Assembly (NCBI GenBank): GCA_044228695.1
Contig: JBGAUK010000071.1
Location: 1-18,395 of the forward strand
Length of the DNA: 18,395 nucleotides
Direction of reading: 5' to 3'
From: M0108 sp044228695
Lineage (GTDB): Bacteria; Pseudomonadota; Gammaproteobacteria; Chromatiales; Chromatiaceae
Shown here: in pieces, positions 16,018 to 18,395 of the stretch
Layout: every line of letters starts with the position of its first letter
How positions within the stretch are numbered: position 1 is the stretch's first letter
Program-made: the position numbers and the translations under genes
The notes under the pieces: generated by a model
What the model was told of the DNA's origin: nothing
Database searches by the model: none
The model's input: the letters and a program-made list of their open reading frames with translations, nothing else

Positions 16018-17151
16018 TCAGGCAGCCAGTCCCGCCAGCCACTCGGCGGCATCGGTAATACGGATCCCCGACCGGTATTCCTCCTGCCGCAGATCACGGA
16101 CCAGTTGAATGGCCTCGACCCCGGGGAAGCGGCTGGCGAAATTGGCCAGGGCCCGGTGCGGGGAGTTGTCGGAGAGTTTACATTCGACGAGGTGGGTGAG
16201 CCGGTTGTCGTCCCCGAGGGCAAAATCCACTTCGGCGCCGTCCTTGGTGCGCAGATAGTACAAACCCGCGGGGCGGCCTTGGACGTCCTGGAGAAAGTGG
16301 ATCTGTTTCAAGAGCATGGTGGCGACAGCATTTTCCAGTCGAATCCCCTCGTCGCCCCGCACCAGTCCCGTATCAAAGAAATAGACCTTAGGGGTTTGCA
16401 GAATGGCCCGCGCCAGGTTGCGGTGCCAGGGCGGCACGGCGAAGACGATATAGAGGGCCTGGAGGATGTCGAGATAGCGCTTGAGGGTGGTGGGCGACAC
16501 GGCCAGGTCGCGGGCGATGGAGGCCAGGGACAGCGGCGAACCAACCCTTTCGCGCAGCAATTCGACGAAGAGCCGCATGGTATTGATCTCCTGAAGGCGA
16601 GAAAACTCCAGCACGTCCTCGCGGATGAGATCGGTGAAATACTGCCGCCGCCAACGATCGGCATCCTCGGTCTTTTCGGCCAGGCAGGGCTCGGGGAAGC
16701 CGCCCCGTTCCAGGATACGCGCGAGGGCCGCCGCCGCTGAACCGCCCTGCTGGTCCCGCCATTCCCGCACCGAGAGTGGGTGCAGGCGGAATGCCAGGTA
16801 ACGACCAGCCAGCGAATCGCCGCTTTGGCGCCAGGTTTCCATGCGCGCGCTGCCCGTGACCAGCAGGGCCTGTCCCGCTGGCTTACCATCCACGGCGCCC
16901 TTGAGCCAGTTTTTCCAGTCCGGCATCTTGTGGATCTCGTCCAGTGCCAGAAGGCCCGCATTGGGGTTCCAGCTCTGCCGATTCAGGATGTTACGGTCTC
17001 CCAGGACATCCCAGTTGAGGTATTGGGCGGGAGGAAAGCCGGTCATGACCTGGCGGCAAAGGGTGGTCTTGCCCACCTGGCGTGGACCGGTGAGCAGGAC
17101 CATCTTACGGCGGAGGTCGGTCGCAATCTGATTCAGGAGGTAACGGTTCAT
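16018..17151 (-). CDS. AAA_14/DUF4143 family ATPase
   Basis: A 377-residue cytoplasmic protein of unknown role. The N-terminal AAA_14 domain has Walker A GPRQVGKTT (22-30), Walker B LLALDEIHK (67-75) and the sensor-like LLVTGSAR (96-103). A middle region has GGFPEP (150-155) and a winged-helix-like segment (about 205-235, SIARDLAVSPTTLKRYLDIL). The C-terminal DUF4143 domain has YFFDTGL (257-263) and a PD-(D/E)XK nuclease-like core: EVDF (307-310) and ECK (323-325). Such ATPases are common in accessory regions and in multicopy families, and their function is not established. There is no ribosome binding site before the ATG; a TAGAAT -10-like box lies seven bases before it, so the mRNA may be leaderless. 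A 46-bp palindrome adjoins the start. Confidence 0.9.
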   Translation of the reverse strand: MNRYLLNQIATDLRRKMVLLTGPRQVGKTTLCRQVMTGFPPAQYLNWDVLGDRNILNRQSWNPNAGLLALDEIHKMPDWKNWLKGAVDGKPAGQALLVTGSARMETWRQSGDSLAGRYLAFRLHPLSVREWRDQQGGSAAAALARILERGGFPEPCLAEKTEDADRWRRQYFTDLIREDVLEFSRLQEINTMRLFVELLRERVGSPLSLASIARDLAVSPTTLKRYLDILQALYIVFAVPPWHRNLARAILQTPKVYFFDTGLVRGDEGIRLENAVATMLLKQIHFLQDVQGRPAGLYYLRTKDGAEVDFALGDDNRLTHLVECKLSDNSPHRALANFASRFPGVEAIQLVRDLRQEEYRSGIRITDAAEWLAGLAA

Positions 17152-17158
17152 GCCGACT

Positions 17159-17164
17159 ATTCTA
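17159..17164 (-). promoter_or_regulatory. Possible -10 element of the DUF4143 ATPase gene
   Basis: TAGAAT on the minus strand matches five of six -10 consensus bases and ends seven bases before the ATG at 17151, so transcription would begin at or next to the start codon. It overlaps the edge of the 46-bp palindrome by two bases. No good -35 box was found, as expected if a protein bound to the palindrome controls the promoter. Confidence 0.3.
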
Positions 17165-17208
17165 GCGACTACTGGAAGAAAGTCGCGACTATCTTCCAGT
17201 AGTCGCTA
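17163..17208. repeat. 46-bp near-perfect palindrome
   Basis: The left arm TAGCGACTACTGGAAGA (17163-17179) is repeated as its exact reverse complement at 17192-17208. The 12 bases between are A, the perfect palindrome AGTCGCGACT (17181-17190), and A. The whole 46-base stretch is thus self-complementary except for one A-A pair. The word GCGACTA, or its complement, recurs in it, and CGACTAT appears again at 17154-17160. It lies 11 bases from the start codon of the DUF4143 ATPase and contains the stop codon of a small ORF on the same strand. It may be an operator, a terminator-like element or the remains of a mobile miniature element. Confidence 0.85.
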
Positions 17209-17388
17209 CAAAAGTCGAAAAAAGGCCTTCACCAGTTGCCGAAAGCCTGGATTCCCCCTCTTCAACACTTCGCCAACGAGGGGGTCGGCCAGGTGATTTT
17301 CAGGCAGGAGCAACCTGATGCCCCTGTAGCTCTCGACGAAAACCCCAAAGTGTCGCGACCCGCAAGGATCACATGGCGGAGACATCAT
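17206..17388 (-). CDS. Hypothetical small ORF, possibly a gene remnant
   Basis: Sixty codons beginning MMSPPCDPCG, with a mixed hydrophobic and charged tail (LPENHLADPLVGEVLKRGNP). It starts five bases after the stop of the truncated gltS on the same strand and its stop codon lies in the outermost bases of the 46-bp palindrome. No family is recognised. There is no convincing ribosome binding site; coupling to the preceding gene is possible. The product could be the stub of a longer protein cut by insertion of the palindrome. The opposite strand is open too, so coding is uncertain. Confidence 0.3.
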   Translation of the reverse strand: MMSPPCDPCGSRHFGVFVESYRGIRLLLPENHLADPLVGEVLKRGNPGFRQLVKAFFRLL

Positions 17389-17393
17389 GACCG

Positions 17394-18215
17394 CTATTTC
17401 AGCAGGGCAAAGCCCAGGTTCACCAGCAGGGCATTGGCCGTATCCGCGAACAGGGCGGTAGCCAGGGTGACCGCCAGGAGAGCCTTGGGGGCCGGGCCGA
17501 AGGTCGCCGTCAGACGATTCATGACCCCCAGCCCCACGGGCATGGCGCCCATGGCAACGCCGATGAAACCACCAGAGGCCACGGCGCCCTCATGGCCCCG
17601 GCCCAGCAGTGGATAGACCAACAGCAGGCCCACCAGGCTTACGATGGCTACCTGGACAACCAGGGTGACGAGCAACGGCAGGATGAAGGCCTCCAGTTCC
17701 CAGAGCTTGAGGCCCATCATGCTGATGGCCAAAAAGAGGCGCAGAGCCACGGTACCCGTCAACTCCGCCACCACCATGTCCACGGGATGGCGGAGCAGGT
17801 CGGCGCCATTGGTGAGCACCACGGCCACGGCCATGACGGCGAGGAAGCCTGGCATCACAATGCCTTCTTGTGCGGCCCACTGGCGCAGTACCTCCCCCAG
17901 GGCCAGGCAAAAGGCGATCACCAGGGTGATGACCAGCCAACGGTCCGAGTTGAGGAGTTCACCCGAGGTGAAGTGCGGGGCGGGTTCCGGGATCAGGGCG
18001 GCGGCCCGGGAAGCCCCCCCGGCCAGGTGGGGCTCGCGCCGCATCAGCCAGGAGGCCAGGGGCCCCGCCGCCAAGCCACCGGCGATCAGGCCTAGGGTGG
18101 CACAGGCCATGCCCACCTCCAAAGCACCTTCTAAACCTTGAGCGGGGGCGGGGGGGGGGCGGGGGTCATCGCGGAATAAGCGGCGATCCCGTGAAATAGC
18201 GGTATCAGGGATCAT
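17394..18215 (-). pseudogene. gltS: Sodium/glutamate symporter GltS, N-terminally truncated
   Basis: The 273-codon frame contains only the C-terminal part of a GltS-type Na+/glutamate symporter, normally about 400 residues. Clear homology begins near residue 27 (EVGMACATLGLIAGGLAAGP), which corresponds to about residue 166 of E. coli GltS. It continues through LSLF-like LRLFLAISMMGLKLWEL to the end (FADTANALLVNLGFALLK). The first five or so helices and the first GGHGT substrate loop are missing. The second re-entrant loop is also unusual, with ASGGFIGVAMGAMP in place of the GHCGFGLGATP of E. coli. Residues 1-26 are a Pro/Arg-rich stretch read from a G-rich tract. Only about 50 bases separate this frame from the next gene, so the lost half is deleted, not merely frameshifted. 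It is probably nonfunctional. Confidence 0.8.
18144..18165. repeat. G-rich tract at the gltS break (potential quadruplex)
   Basis: On the plus strand the 22 bases are G5-C-G10-C-G5. It lies just outside the point where GltS homology stops (about 18137). The run of ten G could slip during replication or sequencing, and the tract could fold as a G-quadruplex. Confidence 0.7.
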
Positions 18216-18264
18216 GCCGTAGTGATGCAGCAGGGGTCAGCCCCTCATTGCCCGTCAATATCGT

Positions 18265-18395
18265 TCATAGCGGCAGGATGCGTACTCGGCTTCGTCCCGG
18301 CTCTACCACCACGAGCGCGCCGCTTTCCAGATCAGTGCGAAAGCGACGCAAGGACTGGATCAATACCGATCCGATCTGCTCCGGCAGCACCCGTG
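18265..18395 (-). CDS. DUF5615 family PIN-like protein, C-terminal end (partial)
   Basis: The frame enters from the right edge and ends at a TGA at 18265-18267, giving 42 residues that begin RVLPEQIGSVLIQSLRRF. The ending LESGALVVVEPGRSRVRILPL, with a final strand and R..R.LPL terminus, resembles DUF5615 proteins, PIN-like nucleases often encoded with a small antitoxin-like DUF433 protein. The catalytic acids lie in the missing N-terminal part, so activity cannot be judged. Downstream, 49 bases separate it from the truncated gltS frame. The family call rests on a short tail and is tentative. Confidence 0.5.
   Translation of the reverse strand, partial: RVLPEQIGSVLIQSLRRFRTDLESGALVVVEPGRSRVRILPL

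Noticed and set aside
17163..17208. CRISPR-like repeat
   Set aside because: There is a single palindromic unit, no regular spacer spacing and no cas gene.
17236..17616. 126-codon plus-strand frame across the end of gltS
   Set aside because: Its second half is the shadow of the GltS frame; the first half is no better supported than the minus-strand ORF.

Overview
The window is GC-rich bacterial chromosome with short intergenic gaps. It most resembles a gammaproteobacterium of the purple sulfur type (Chromatiales/Chromatiaceae). That placement is an inference from three things: a small two-helix membrane protein of the Thivi_2564 type (a family named from Thiocystis violascens), a PPK2 polyphosphate kinase, and a fused LplT-Aas phospholipid-repair protein. 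No rRNA, tRNA, CRISPR array or intact insertion sequence was seen.

Layout. 1-2184: the tail of an unidentified gene, then a large lipoprotein with two copies of an unassigned N-terminal domain and a GH17/GH72-like glycosidase barrel. 2190-2224: a strong hairpin between convergent genes. 2268-3098 (-): PPK2. 3426-4706 (+): a ThrE-type threonine/serine exporter. 4807-8262 (+): an 1151-residue fusion of LplT-like transporter, PlsC-like acyltransferase and acyl-ACP synthetase. 8278-9975 (-): four small stress-type genes (BON lipoprotein, sll1863-like coiled coil, Thivi_2564-like membrane protein, CsbD-like protein). 10297-13618 (+): a tightly overlapping operon for a MacA-like adaptor, an ABC ATPase and a MacB/FtsX permease. 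13807-14370 (+): a DUF924 protein. 14656-15930 (+): a CorA-type Mg/Co channel with a possible short leader ORF just upstream.

The right end (16018-18395, -) looks like an accessory patch. It holds an AAA_14/DUF4143 ATPase whose start lies next to a 46-bp almost perfect palindrome, an orphan 60-codon ORF that ends inside that palindrome, a GltS-type glutamate symporter lacking its N-terminal half with a G20-in-22 tract at the break, and the C-terminal end of a DUF5615 PIN-like protein.

Functional reading: most of the window is envelope and stress housekeeping, namely phospholipid repair, polyphosphate metabolism, amino-acid and metal transport, macrolide- or lipoprotein-type export, and small stress proteins. 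No clearly new multi-gene system is visible. The strongest leads are the palindrome at the DUF4143 ATPase, the duplicated-domain glycosidase lipoprotein, the broken gltS junction, and the corA leader region.
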